From assembly GCA_021651055.1 (NCBI GenBank), contig JAJHOH010000001.1, forward strand, positions 3,348,001 through 3,412,000: 64,000 nucleotides of DNA. The letters are read 5' to 3'. The notes under the pieces are model-generated. The model did not search any database and was not told the origin of the DNA. It worked only from the letters and a program-made list of their open reading frames with translations. This document shows, in pieces, positions 35,991 to 45,187 of this stretch (position 1 is its first letter; every line of letters starts with the position of its first letter). Source of the stretch: Candidatus Manganitrophus morganii (GTDB taxonomy: Bacteria > Nitrospirota > Nitrospiria > SBBL01 > Manganitrophaceae). Made by a program: the position numbers and the translations under genes.

Positions 35991-36615
35991 AAATCAGATC
36001 CTTTACAGCGAGCCACAACGGGGCTTGGGCCTGGTCTTGCATTAACAAATTATTGAGTTCTAACTTACAAGCCTTCGATTACTTTTTCTGGATAGAAGGG
36101 CTCTCGCGGCATCTCATCGGAAGTTATCTTATTTGCGGAATTATACTGAAAAGGAAAAAGGATCGCAAGGACGTATCTAACTCATAGGCAACGAAGGAAT
36201 AGCAGGTATACTCAATTTCGACCTGCTTAATTTGCTGGAGGCGATTACTGCGTGCAGCCAAATTTCTGCGCAATTACAGTTATATAAATCCGGAGTAGTC
36301 TCTCCTTGTATCGTGTGAAAATCATACCTTCACTTTTTCAGACATAGTAAGGCCAAACTGTTCTTCCTGTAACAAATGAAAAAGAGCTTGTCCCAACTCC
36401 AGTAGACTTCACTTGTTAATCGTTATCGATTGAAGGTAATGATATGATTTTTTCTGGGTGGTTGTTACGTATAGCGTTTGGAAATCGATTCTGACTGAGG
36501 ACCTTACCTCCAATTACGAGGCAAGTGGACTTCGCAAATGCACGATTAAAACTTGAACTCAGGGGGTCAATGACAAAACATTATTAATTGCAATATACCC
36601 TCTCCCCTGTAAGAG
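35991..36615. other. AT-rich gap upstream of hsdM, no gene
   Basis: About 625 bases with stops in all frames. It should contain the hsdM promoter, which I cannot place with confidence. No hairpin terminator or RNA gene stood out. Confidence 0.5.
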
Positions 36616-38013
36616 TTAGGGTTCACCAATGCCAGGAATCAATTGTGCTGCCTCCCGAAATATACCGTCAGGGTCGGGAGGGAGAATAACTCTAGCGAAT
36701 AAATTTTCTAAATTTTCTTTGCATACCACGGCTATACTATTTTTGCCCGCCTCTTCAAAATGAACCTGAACTTCTTCTTTAGGCAAAGAAGAAATAATTA
36801 CCGGTTGGACCAATAAATGACCATATCCAGCAGTTACGATCCTCTCTTTTATAAGCTTTGCCCTCTGCACTAACTTGGCGAGTTTATCATTCTGATTCAA
36901 TAAGCCAGTTGTACATTCGATTACAGCTATATGGCCAGCAGGAGTGAATGCTATAATATCAGGTCCTTTTTGAATTTTTGGAATTTTCCCATGATGCGAT
37001 ACAGAGAACCCTAAAACATTAAAGAGCAATGCAACACCGTCTTCAAAGATACGTGATTTATCATCCGCGGGCTTGAATAGACGTTCTTTAATTACTTCTA
37101 ATTCTGGGTCGAAGACTTGATGAATGGCGTGACGCGGATTCATACGTTTTTGAGGATCAAACACCCACCATTGGTGGAGGGCAACATTATTATAGTTTAG
37201 AAAAGCTTGCAGTAACGTGGCTTCTCCAATTTGAAGCTTAATAGAGCCGATCTGGAAATCTCCCTCAATCTTCCATTCAAATGAACTTCCCGCTACTGCG
37301 GAACGCTCAGTCAAATTTTTTCGGAGGATCTTAAGTCCAAAGTTTATTTTTTGAATATCGAGGCCACCAGCCACCTTACATTTTATTGATGCCTCTCTAT
37401 TAGTGATCTCAGAGGTATCCATTATCGATGCCGGAGGTCTCGCCGCAATTTCTAATGTAACAGAGTCACCCATCTGCGATGAGTTTGGCAGTCCTAAATG
37501 AATTAGCAGTTCATCCAGAGTGTCGAATGGCTGACTCGCGCATTTCAGCTCCCAATCAAACATGTCGGGTGTTTTGAAATCTGGCATAGACAGCAACTCA
37601 TGTTTTGAACCTCCACGAATTATAATGGCTGGGAATCTTGGGCCAGCGTTTATTAATGGATGGTAGATCGGAAAGAACCCCAGATGGAATGGATTCCCCT
37701 GATTTGGCGGCAATTGGCAAGTGAAATCCGATATCGTCATTTCACCTTTTTTTGCTTGATCTAGAGCAGTTTGAATATCTCCTGGAGAAATAGCTTTTAT
37801 CTCACGACCTGCTATAACATGTTCGGACTCAAATTTAAATTGCAGCTTGGAGTCAGGTACATTGCTGGGTTCTAATAGAATGCGGCCGAACAAAAGCTTT
37901 GGACCATCCGGAGTCTTAATAGTAAGGTAGGAACAGTCCAGGAGACCATAGGCTTCTTCCCAGGAAGACAGAAGTTTTGCGAAAGCATCAATCTGATTAT
38001 GTTGTGTACTCAT
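36616..38013 (-). CDS. PD-(D/E)XK-like nuclease protein of unknown family
   Basis: 465 residues. The N-terminal 310 residues are predominantly beta-rich with no domain I recognise. The C-terminus has FEDGVALLFNVLGF, GPDIIAFTPAGHIAVIECTTG and NDKLAKLVQRAKLIKER. Asp in GPDII and Glu in IECTTG sit where a PD-(D/E)XK site would, but the lysine of E-x-K is Thr; a lysine seven to ten residues later (NDKLAK) may substitute, as in variant restriction folds. It stands alone on the minus strand with AT-rich codons. Island context suggests a defence nuclease; this is inference. Confidence 0.6.
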   Translation of the reverse strand: MSTQHNQIDAFAKLLSSWEEAYGLLDCSYLTIKTPDGPKLLFGRILLEPSNVPDSKLQFKFESEHVIAGREIKAISPGDIQTALDQAKKGEMTISDFTCQLPPNQGNPFHLGFFPIYHPLINAGPRFPAIIIRGGSKHELLSMPDFKTPDMFDWELKCASQPFDTLDELLIHLGLPNSSQMGDSVTLEIAARPPASIMDTSEITNREASIKCKVAGGLDIQKINFGLKILRKNLTERSAVAGSSFEWKIEGDFQIGSIKLQIGEATLLQAFLNYNNVALHQWWVFDPQKRMNPRHAIHQVFDPELEVIKERLFKPADDKSRIFEDGVALLFNVLGFSVSHHGKIPKIQKGPDIIAFTPAGHIAVIECTTGLLNQNDKLAKLVQRAKLIKERIVTAGYGHLLVQPVIISSLPKEEVQVHFEEAGKNSIAVVCKENLENLFARVILPPDPDGIFREAAQLIPGIGEP

Positions 38014-38567
38014 ATAAATATCGTGGCGTTATCACAATGTTGAGAACGTCCGTATCTTCAGCTCTGTTGTTTCTTCCAACCCGCTGGGAAGTTTGGTCCC
38101 TCGGGTAGTTGAAAGTTGATTAATTGAGTCTTGCCGCGTGTCGAGGGGTGCATCCACCACCGTTTGAAGACCCTCACTAGCGAAGATATATAATTTAGCG
38201 GAATATTTCATGGATGAAGATTTTACTCGAAAATCAGCAACTTTTCAAATCACAGAGGTTGTTTAGTAGTAGGCGACAATTTTCCCGAAGACTGCTTCCT
38301 GAAACGAACAGTTGGCGAGATTTATTCTACATTGTATATTTCGATCGGAATTCCGTTCTGACCAAATTCCCGACCCTCCCCTCGATATGCCTTTTGCCTA
38401 GAATAATGGCAAACGACACCCATCAATGTCCTTCCAGGATTATTGCGTTCGGAGCTCTCAAGTTTCTGGATATCCTTACAAATGCGAGGATATGATATAT
38501 AGAAGGATTTAGAAAGGCTCTTAGGGAATTCCTACTGAAGATCAACAACTGAGTTGCTTTTCATGAC
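38014..38567. other. AT-rich gap, no confident gene
   Basis: A 93-codon plus-strand frame (38214-38495) is open but has no ribosome site or recognisable motif. I see no attC-like structure here, so the cassette array may begin to the right of it. Confidence 0.4.
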
Positions 38568-38972
38568 GTGAATCGATATTATCCAGAAACTAGATATTCC
38601 TCGTTAAGCGACAGTCATCTTCAGGAAGGACGCATAAGAGTCGTGCCGGGTTCATGCACAGTGTGCGGAGAAAGTGAAGGCGTCGACTTCGATGCACACG
38701 GGATGTGCTTCAACTGCCGAATTCGGTCGACCGCCGGGCCGGATCTGACGTGTGCCATCCTCGGGCGGGGCGACCAGGGAAATGAGGCCGTTCGTGGCTG
38801 CGACCGACAGTCTCGCATCGTCGGTTGCTGCCAACACTGCCACACGAGCTATCAAGTCGGCGAGGTTCTACTCGAGGATGGTCGTTGGGCTGAGGTCTGC
38901 TGTACAGTCGAGCGCGCCCTTAGCTCTGCGGATCGCTTAAGCTGGACTCCTTTCAGCAAGCCCGACCACTAG
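38568..38972 (+). CDS. cysteine-rich small protein (hypothetical cassette gene)
   Basis: 134 residues from a GTG. Cys pairs CTVCGES, CFNC and CCQHC could bind one or two zinc ions; a VDFDAHGMCFNC segment is the best-conserved-looking part. No known family. It ends 25 bases before an attC-like site, the position expected of an integron cassette gene. The start is uncertain and there is no clear ribosome site, so it may also be a degraded gene. Confidence 0.4.
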   Translation: MNRYYPETRYSSLSDSHLQEGRIRVVPGSCTVCGESEGVDFDAHGMCFNCRIRSTAGPDLTCAILGRGDQGNEAVRGCDRQSRIVGCCQHCHTSYQVGEVLLEDGRWAEVCCTVERALSSADRLSWTPFSKPDH

Positions 38973-38997
38973 GCGCATGAATCTAATGCAACGGATC

Positions 38998-39055
38998 GCT
39001 TAACTTCATGATCCGGCGGACGGGCTTCGCCCGCCGCTGATCGCGAGCGGTAGGC
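38998..39055 (+). other. attC-like recombination site 1
   Basis: 58 bp. The left core GCTTAAC fits RYYYAAC and the right core GGTAGGC fits GTTRRRY with one change. Between them GATCCGGCGGACGGGC and GCCCGCCGCTGATC form the long imperfect stem-loop expected of attC, with TTC at the tip. Orientation agrees with the plus-strand cassettes. Cleavage would be within the right core at about 39049. Confidence 0.6.
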
Positions 39056-39097
39056 GGCCCTACTCTCGTTTTGACCACTCGTTGAGGTACGCATAGG

Positions 39098-40663
39098 ATG
39101 ACGGTCTCCCCAGAACTCACGAAGATCTACTTTTCAGATTTCTTCGGCGTTCCGCCCGAAGTACTGGAGGATTACGGCGCGTTCAACGTCTCGTTAATCA
39201 ACGATTTGCCCCTGTTCGTCGATCCGTTCCTCATTTTTAATAGCGATGACCTCACGTACCGCCAACTCCACAAAGAGATTGTCCGTTACGTCGTATTCCT
39301 GCGTAACAAGTCCCTCGCGGGGCGCATCCCGGACGGATTGCTAAAGGCTTGGTTCACGTTTTCCGAGGTGAAGGAGAACTGGCTGGGTTATTCATTGAGC
39401 GGCAACAAGGGAACGGGGTTGGGGATGGACTTTGCCCGCGCCCTGAACGCAAGTCTGGCGACGCGGATCTCCGACTTTGGGTCCGAAGAGATCACCAAGA
39501 GCAGCCACATTGAGAAAGTGTGTCTAGTCAGCAACGGCGTTGGGAAAGACAATATCAGTGACTTCGTTACAAATCTAATTAAAGGCTATTTGCTCGAATA
39601 CACGCAGACGTTCGCTGGTAAGTTCCTGAGCGTGGCCCAGCGCAAGACCCTATCAGTTGAAAAGGCAGTTTTCAACTACGATACAGAGACCTGGGAGACC
39701 CGCCAGTACGACCTTCCCTTTGTGGACAATGAGTTCATTCTCCTCACTCCGACTGATCTACTGACCAAAGATGAAGTTTGGATCAACCGTACTGATATGG
39801 TTGAGCAGTATACCACCATTGCAAGTGCGGTCGACGACGATCAGCTCCGAGCTCAGGTCAACAACTACTTCTGGCGCGTCCTCAACGGCATTCAGGAACG
39901 GGACGAGGAGAAGCGGCGACGGAAGCGAGAGGCTGCAGGCAAGAGGCGCAAGAAGCCGCCCAATAAGGAGCCCAATGAGAAGCAGGTCGCTGAGGCCGCC
40001 GTCTCCACTTATCGCGAATTTCCGACTCTCATTGATTACTTCATCAGGTGGAAAGAGGAGCACGGTGACGAGGCGGAAGCTCAAGCGGATGAGAAAGTGC
40101 GATCTTCCGAACGCCTCTATATCGGCCAAGTGCGCGCTTTCGCTTCGTATCTTCTCGAAAATACACCGTTCTACGGCTCTGCTGGAGCAACCCTGGAAGA
40201 GGCCCGAGCGCGCGTCGAGTTCTTAAAGGACGTCATCGAGAACAAAGGCGGATGGAGGTTGTTCTACTCCGAAGGAGAGCCGATCAGACGGGAATCTGAC
40301 TTGCAGATTCTCTTTCGACTCACATGGTGCAATACCCCGTCAGATGTGAACCGCGAAGTTAACAACGGGCGCGGACCCTCAGACTTCGAAATATCGCGCG
40401 GAAGCTTCGACAAGTCACTGGTTGAGTTTAAGCTCGCAAAGAATACCGCACTCGCGAGAAACCTAGAACACCAAGTTGAAATCTATAAAGCTGCTAGTGA
40501 CGCTCAGCATGCCTTGAAGGTCATCGTGTTCTTCACGCAGCAGGAAAGGGAACGAGCTGTGGCAATAATTCGCGGCCTTGGCTTTGAGAATGATCCGCAC
40601 ATTATTCTTATTGACGCGAGGAGTGACAACAAGCCGAGCGCGTCCAAGGCCGACTTCCACTGA
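39098..40663 (+). CDS. PD-(D/E)XK nuclease-like protein, cassette gene
   Basis: 521 residues. An alpha/beta N-terminus (IYFSDFFGVPPEVLEDYGAF) is followed by a basic, Lys/Arg-rich coil (about 275-305, EEKRRRKREAAGKRRKKPP). The C-terminus carries GPSDFEIS (Asp429) and LVEFKLAK (Glu443, Lys445), the spacing of a PD-(D/E)XK catalytic core. It ends LEHQVEIYKAASDAQHALKV and then a beta strand, as in such folds. It is bounded by attC-like sites at 38998-39055 and 40692-40801, making a one-gene cassette with a 42-bp leader. Function is not established; a defence nuclease is likely from context. Confidence 0.65.
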   Translation: MTVSPELTKIYFSDFFGVPPEVLEDYGAFNVSLINDLPLFVDPFLIFNSDDLTYRQLHKEIVRYVVFLRNKSLAGRIPDGLLKAWFTFSEVKENWLGYSLSGNKGTGLGMDFARALNASLATRISDFGSEEITKSSHIEKVCLVSNGVGKDNISDFVTNLIKGYLLEYTQTFAGKFLSVAQRKTLSVEKAVFNYDTETWETRQYDLPFVDNEFILLTPTDLLTKDEVWINRTDMVEQYTTIASAVDDDQLRAQVNNYFWRVLNGIQERDEEKRRRKREAAGKRRKKPPNKEPNEKQVAEAAVSTYREFPTLIDYFIRWKEEHGDEAEAQADEKVRSSERLYIGQVRAFASYLLENTPFYGSAGATLEEARARVEFLKDVIENKGGWRLFYSEGEPIRRESDLQILFRLTWCNTPSDVNREVNNGRGPSDFEISRGSFDKSLVEFKLAKNTALARNLEHQVEIYKAASDAQHALKVIVFFTQQERERAVAIIRGLGFENDPHIILIDARSDNKPSASKADFH

Positions 40664-40691
40664 CCAGTCCTATCAGACGGTACGGTCGGCC

Positions 40692-40801
40692 GCCTAACGA
40701 GCAGGTCGGTTGATCCGTCGCAGCTGCTCGCAAATGGTTGTATCGCACTTCCGTTGTCGCTGGTACTGGATGGGCTCGCAGCTTACCTTCATGCGTTAGG
40801 C
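40692..40801 (+). other. attC-like recombination site 2
   Basis: 110 bp. GCCTAAC (40692-40698) and GTTAGGC (40795-40801) are perfect complements of each other and fit RYYYAAC and GTTRRRY exactly. The interior is longer than in the other sites and holds a CGAGCAG/CTGCTCG stem. The site begins 28 bp after the preceding gene. Confidence 0.7.
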
Positions 40802-41031
40802 GTCCGAATGAAATCAGGAATCCAATTCGAAGAAATCTGGTTTGACGATTACATCGTCGAACTGAAAATTAAGTCATAAGGGCTTTCAATATTTTTAACT
40901 AAGGTATATGTCGCGCATTCAGATTGACGATCTAATACAATGCTTCGAGTTGGACTCCTTACGTCGGTGCTCCGCGCCGCCTCCGTTCACCGCTCAAGCT
41001 TGTCATTGGGCAATAAGGGTGGACTAGCGAG
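40802..41031. other. cassette leader
   Basis: About 230 bases between attC site 2 and the next gene. A short frame opens at 40809 (MKSGIQFEEIWFDDYIVELKIKS, then stop) and may be a remnant of a small gene. The rest is probably promoter sequence for the cassette. Confidence 0.35.
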
Positions 41032-42048
41032 ATGGATGAGCATGCGTTGATAGAGCGAGTCTACGACCATGTCGAGTCCAGCGCTGTCGACAAGGCGGCT
41101 GTGGCTTGTTTGCGGCTCGCGAGAAAGATCGGAGACTCATTCAACGTTGTAGTTTTCTTGCGAGAACTCTACCCTGATCACCACCAACTGAAAGTAGCGT
41201 TCTTCGAGGAGACCCAGCAACTGAAGAAGGAAGCGCAAGATTTTTTATGGAAAAGTACGCAGCGCAGTTGGCTGGAAGAGAGGAGCCTTGACTACTCGCT
41301 AGCCGAAGACGAAGACAAGAAGGTACTAGCGATGGGTGTTGGCGATTTGATCCGAGAAGTCGAGCAGATGGAGAAGTCGATCGAGGATCTGAGGCTCCCG
41401 CCAGGGATGGGAGAGTTCGACACTGCAGCGTTTACCGATCGGCACTCCCAGCTGAAGAGCCGGATGCGACTGAAGATTCAAGCGTGCCACACGATTCTGG
41501 AGCGCATCAGAACGAGATGCCTAAACTACGCAACCCGAATCGAACAGCAGCTACAGGCAGCTGGCCGAGCTTCGGATTTTATGGCATCAGTACAGAACGA
41601 TGTGCATAACTACTATGCAGAGCGCTCTAGAACAACGTACGAAAAGCTGCGCAAGGCAGCCAGTCTCATAGGCTCGAAAGAACCTGAAGATCATGCACTG
41701 CTACTTACAGCAATTCGGCGCGCGGTAAAGGCGGTCGCTGACTACCACTTTCCGCCGCAGCCGCGTCCGGTCGAGTGCCGGGACGGGGTAACCCGTGAAT
41801 TGGGCGAAGAGCAGTATCTAAATCGTTTGCAGGAGTTCTGCGTCTCGCTGACTCCATCGAGCAGTTCTAGCAAGCTACTTCAGGCAGAGATGGCTTACTT
41901 AAGCACTTTTGTTCGGAGACTTAACGATGTAGCTTCAAAAGGCGTTCACGCGGAAGTCACCAGCCTGGAAGCTAAACAGGGTCTTCTTGGCTTGTATCTG
42001 TTTGTCTCTAATCTAATCGCGAAGATAGAGCAGAAGCAAGAGGCCTGA
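41032..42048 (+). CDS. helical protein with AbiTii-like N-terminus (hypothetical), cassette gene
   Basis: 338 residues, almost all helical. The N-terminus (DKAAVACLRLARKIGDSFNV then VVFLRELYPD) has the pattern of AbiTii abortive-infection domains; this is a weak resemblance. Long heptad-like helices follow. A C-terminal block CRDGVTRELGEEQYLNRLQEF recurs in uncharacterised defence-island proteins. It sits alone between attC sites 2 and 3, starting with an ATG at 41032 and ending 38 bp before the next site. Function unknown. Confidence 0.55.
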   Translation: MDEHALIERVYDHVESSAVDKAAVACLRLARKIGDSFNVVVFLRELYPDHHQLKVAFFEETQQLKKEAQDFLWKSTQRSWLEERSLDYSLAEDEDKKVLAMGVGDLIREVEQMEKSIEDLRLPPGMGEFDTAAFTDRHSQLKSRMRLKIQACHTILERIRTRCLNYATRIEQQLQAAGRASDFMASVQNDVHNYYAERSRTTYEKLRKAASLIGSKEPEDHALLLTAIRRAVKAVADYHFPPQPRPVECRDGVTRELGEEQYLNRLQEFCVSLTPSSSSSKLLQAEMAYLSTFVRRLNDVASKGVHAEVTSLEAKQGLLGLYLFVSNLIAKIEQKQEA

Positions 42049-42085
42049 TCATCTCTTGGCAGTTGACCTCAAGCACAGGGAGTAT

Positions 42086-42146
42086 GCCTAACAACTCTTT
42101 GCAACGGGCGGCCCTGATGGGCTGCCGCTGAACTTGAACGTTCGGC
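42086..42146 (+). other. attC-like recombination site 3
   Basis: 61 bp, the classical length. Left core GCCTAAC and right core GTTCGGC (one mismatch to its complement) enclose CAACGGGCGGCCC and GGGCTGCCGCTGAAC, a near-complementary stem with TGAT in the loop. It begins 38 bp after the stop codon of the preceding gene. Confidence 0.7.
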
Positions 42147-42492
42147 ACCCTTCCTCTCCGTAATCGTCAGTTCTCAGTCGTATTCAATATATTGAATAGT
42201 AGGTGGAGACATCCCGTAGAGAAATTCTTCCTGAAAGTGTGACTTTCTATCACGTCTATCAGGACAGCATTTCCTCTAGGAATAAATAAAATACTTTCTA
42301 ATAGTCTATATTTCAATTCTCGAGCTTCCAGATAAGGCCAGTACCGACAAGATTGCTTTTAATTCTCTTATGTGGTATTTGTCCATAGGGGGAGGAAAAA
42401 GTATTCAATCTAACTCAATTTATGATCTTTGACCTCGAAACTCCGTTATTAAATCAGTTTCGGCCAGAACACGGCAGGCCAGCAGTTTTACG
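42147..42492. other. cassette leader with repeat shared with 46154-46217
   Basis: CTCTCCGTAATCGTCAGTT at 42154-42172 recurs with one change at 46161-46179, again directly after an attC-like site. Similarity continues loosely through GTAGGTG (42201 region). The remaining AT-rich 280 bases hold no gene. Confidence 0.45.
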
Positions 42493-43506
42493 ATGCATAT
42501 ATTTGTAGATGAAGCAGGGCCGTTTATAATCCCACCGGCACGGAAGTATTCCGTTTCATGCGTCGGGGCATTGGTCATCAGGGATCTTGATCTCGACAGG
42601 ATCTTCACCGAATTTGAAAAGATCAAGAAGCTCTGGGGCATTTCAGAAGGAGAAATTAAAGGTAGTAAACTCAACGAAGAGCAGATTGCTACCGTGATCT
42701 ATCTCTTGAGCGGATATGACGTGATTTTCGAGATCACTGCAATTGATATGGCAATGCAGACGCCATCAGGTTTGACAAAACACAGGCTTGGGCAAGCCGA
42801 AAAAATGATTGAGCGCGTTACCGATGGCTTCCATGAGAATGTGAAGCGTGCTTTTCACGATCTACGGGAGCAACTCAAAGGAACGTCAAATCAGCTGTAT
42901 GTGCAGGCAGTTTGTAGTTTTGAGTTACTCTATAAAACCGTGCAACACGCAACTCTGTATTACGCACAGAGGTGCCCAAAAGAGCTCGATGAGTTTTATT
43001 GGAAAATTGACGCCAAGAACAATAACCTAACACCGTATGAAGACATGTGGCAGAAAATTATTTTGCCAATCCTTCAGTCAAAATCCTTCTTAAGGCCATT
43101 TATCCAGTTAATTGAGGCAGATTATAGTTATTTTGAAAAGTACTTTAAGGAATCCCCTGAACCACCTAGACACCTTGCAGAGGCAGTAAGTGATGCGAGA
43201 CCATTCCAGTATGTCCAGATCAATAAAATCTACAAAAAGCATTTAGCCTTCGAACAATCACATAAGAGTTTGGGATTACAAATGGTCGACATCCTTACTA
43301 CCAGTGTTCGGCGCGCTATGAACGGTAATCTTCAACCCCCAGGATGGTCACGGATCGGACAGCTCATGGTCCAGGCTAGTAAAAACTCACAGGTTGTTCA
43401 GATTCTCGATCTATCAGGAAGCAGACCTCCAAAATACAAAGCTAAACCTCCCTATTGGAAAGTTGTCCCACTAATAGAAAAGACATGTAAGCAGATATTG
43501 GTTTAA
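42493..43506 (+). CDS. DUF3800 family protein
   Basis: 337 residues. The N-terminal MHIFVDEAG carries the Asp-Glu pair typical of DUF3800, a predicted RNase H-like metal-dependent fold, and KSLGLQMVDILTTSVRRA near the C-terminus supplies the conserved Asp. The EIKGSKLNEEQI segment is also typical. DUF3800 proteins are common in mobile elements and defence islands; no reaction is established. It leads a four-gene plus-strand run inside one cassette interval. An alternative start is not apparent. Confidence 0.75.
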   Translation: MHIFVDEAGPFIIPPARKYSVSCVGALVIRDLDLDRIFTEFEKIKKLWGISEGEIKGSKLNEEQIATVIYLLSGYDVIFEITAIDMAMQTPSGLTKHRLGQAEKMIERVTDGFHENVKRAFHDLREQLKGTSNQLYVQAVCSFELLYKTVQHATLYYAQRCPKELDEFYWKIDAKNNNLTPYEDMWQKIILPILQSKSFLRPFIQLIEADYSYFEKYFKESPEPPRHLAEAVSDARPFQYVQINKIYKKHLAFEQSHKSLGLQMVDILTTSVRRAMNGNLQPPGWSRIGQLMVQASKNSQVVQILDLSGSRPPKYKAKPPYWKVVPLIEKTCKQILV

Positions 43507-43588
43507 GAAGCTGAAAAAACTATAGTGTAGATTTTTCCTTACTATACATTAGTAAAAGGCACTCTCTATCTATTTCGGAATATGCTCT

Positions 43589-44260
43589 ATGAGTAAAACT
43601 CAATCAAAAACTATACATATTGGAAATATGGGGGAGCATTTAATAGGATCTTTGTTGTCTCAGTTTTGCATCGTCAGAAGTGTTGCACAAGGTAGGGATA
43701 CTGGAATCGACCTGTACTGTGAGATCTTAAAGGAAGAGAGCTTAAAACTGTCGCTTCATTTTTTTTGCCAAGTCAAAACAACCAGGAGAGATATAAATTT
43801 CTCAGCTATTAAAAAATATTTTGATTATTGGCGTAATCAACCAGCACCTGTTTTCTTATTTCATGTGAAATATAAAGACATTAAGAACCTTAGCAAAGCA
43901 CACGAAGTGTGGGTCTACGACATTCCTTATGCACTTGCTATCGACGATGCAGAAAAAATAAATCAACTGGTAACTAGAGATGTCGATGTAAAAATTCAAC
44001 TATGTGGAGAAGACAACAATAAAAATAAAATGACATTAAAAACGTTCTTATATGGCCATGTACCGTGGTCCTATGGTCTTTGGCAAATGAGGCACTATGG
44101 TCTTGTTTATCCTAATCCAGAAATCATAAAACCAGTGGACAATATATTTGTTGGCGGATTCTCGAAAATATATAAGGATAAAATAGAACAATCGATTGAA
44201 TACGCAAATTGGCTACTGGAATTAGAGGGTAAGGAGAATCATACTTTGAAGGAAGGCTAA
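43589..44260 (+). CDS. DUF4365 domain protein (nuclease-like)
   Basis: 223 residues. GNMGEHLIGSLLSQF, RDTGIDLYCEI and FFCQVKTTRRDI are the DUF4365 pattern: Glu, Asp and Gln-x-Lys of a PD-(D/E)XK-type site. The C-terminal third is unassigned. AT-rich codon use matches the neighbouring genes of this cassette. Usually a defence-associated gene; activity inferred. Confidence 0.7.
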   Translation: MSKTQSKTIHIGNMGEHLIGSLLSQFCIVRSVAQGRDTGIDLYCEILKEESLKLSLHFFCQVKTTRRDINFSAIKKYFDYWRNQPAPVFLFHVKYKDIKNLSKAHEVWVYDIPYALAIDDAEKINQLVTRDVDVKIQLCGEDNNKNKMTLKTFLYGHVPWSYGLWQMRHYGLVYPNPEIIKPVDNIFVGGFSKIYKDKIEQSIEYANWLLELEGKENHTLKEG

Positions 44261-44328
44261 CAAAATGGTGGAGCTGCCCAGATACTGCCAAGAACGTTAT
44301 CAGTTCTAGATGATCCTGATGATTTGGA

Positions 44329-44883
44329 ATGAAAATGATTTTTACCTTAACATATGACGGAGAGTTGAAGGCTAATGGGGAGGCGAAGCATAAGCAAAAA
44401 ATTCGCCGACTATTTCACGGTCAATTACGTGAATTATGGAAGGCGACACCCTACGAGCAGTTAAAATCTCCCCCAGAAAGCGTAACTCAGACAAGAGGAA
44501 AATTTCGGTTCTTTCCGCTCGTGACAGCTGCTCGTAATGAAATAGCAGAACTGAAAATAACGATGTTACGTCCGGGCCAAGGCCCAGGCTACATCATTGG
44601 CCAAGGAGGTGATATAGACAATCGACTTAAAACCTTGTTTGATTCACTAAAAATTCCTGATAGCAATCAGATTCCTCCCGAAGACCAGCCGGTAGATGAT
44701 GAAAATCCATTCTTCTGTTTGCTTGAAGACGACATACTCATCACGGATTTATTAATAAGTACTGATCGTCTGTTAGAACCCTGTAAATCGAATTCTCACG
44801 TTAAATTAATTGTTCGCGTTGAAATTAAGAACATGCCAAGGATAGGTGCGGCCATGATTTCTACCCTCGGGTGGTCACGGTGA
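44329..44883 (+). CDS. RusA-like protein (candidate Holliday-junction resolvase fold)
   Basis: 184 residues. GGDIDNRLKTLFDSLKIP followed 27 residues later by LLEDDILITDLLIS reproduces the RusA pattern of Asp-x-Asp-Asn and a second acidic Asp-Asp strand. These would bind the catalytic metal. The N-terminus is divergent, so annotation as resolvase is tentative. It lies between DUF4365 and a restriction-nuclease-like gene, perhaps as a four-gene module. Confidence 0.55.
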   Translation: MKMIFTLTYDGELKANGEAKHKQKIRRLFHGQLRELWKATPYEQLKSPPESVTQTRGKFRFFPLVTAARNEIAELKITMLRPGQGPGYIIGQGGDIDNRLKTLFDSLKIPDSNQIPPEDQPVDDENPFFCLLEDDILITDLLISTDRLLEPCKSNSHVKLIVRVEIKNMPRIGAAMISTLGWSR

Positions 44884-45187
44884 GCTTTCAGGTGATACAT
44901 GTTTCCCTTGTTAATCCTAGATTGATTTAACTTCACAAGTTCTTTCTTTGTAGGTGAACATTCCGGCAAGACATCCTTCCTGTAATCAACGGTTGAAGGA
45001 AATCGATAGATGGGGTAAAGTACAAATACAAATCAGCAATGTTACTCTGAATATCTTGGATGCGATGACGCAGGGCATTGGCGGACGCAAACTGTATTCA
45101 CAATGGAAGAAAAAGAAGGTCGGGTGTTGCATCCTGGTCTTCCCAGGTTATCAAGATTCAAGACGCGACCCCAAGAACGCTAGAACT

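Noticed and set aside
44265-44277. TGGTGGAGCTGC match to the tRNA end, possible right att site
   Set aside because: Only 12 bases match and no tRNA arm follows; it lies inside the cassette region. Probably chance.
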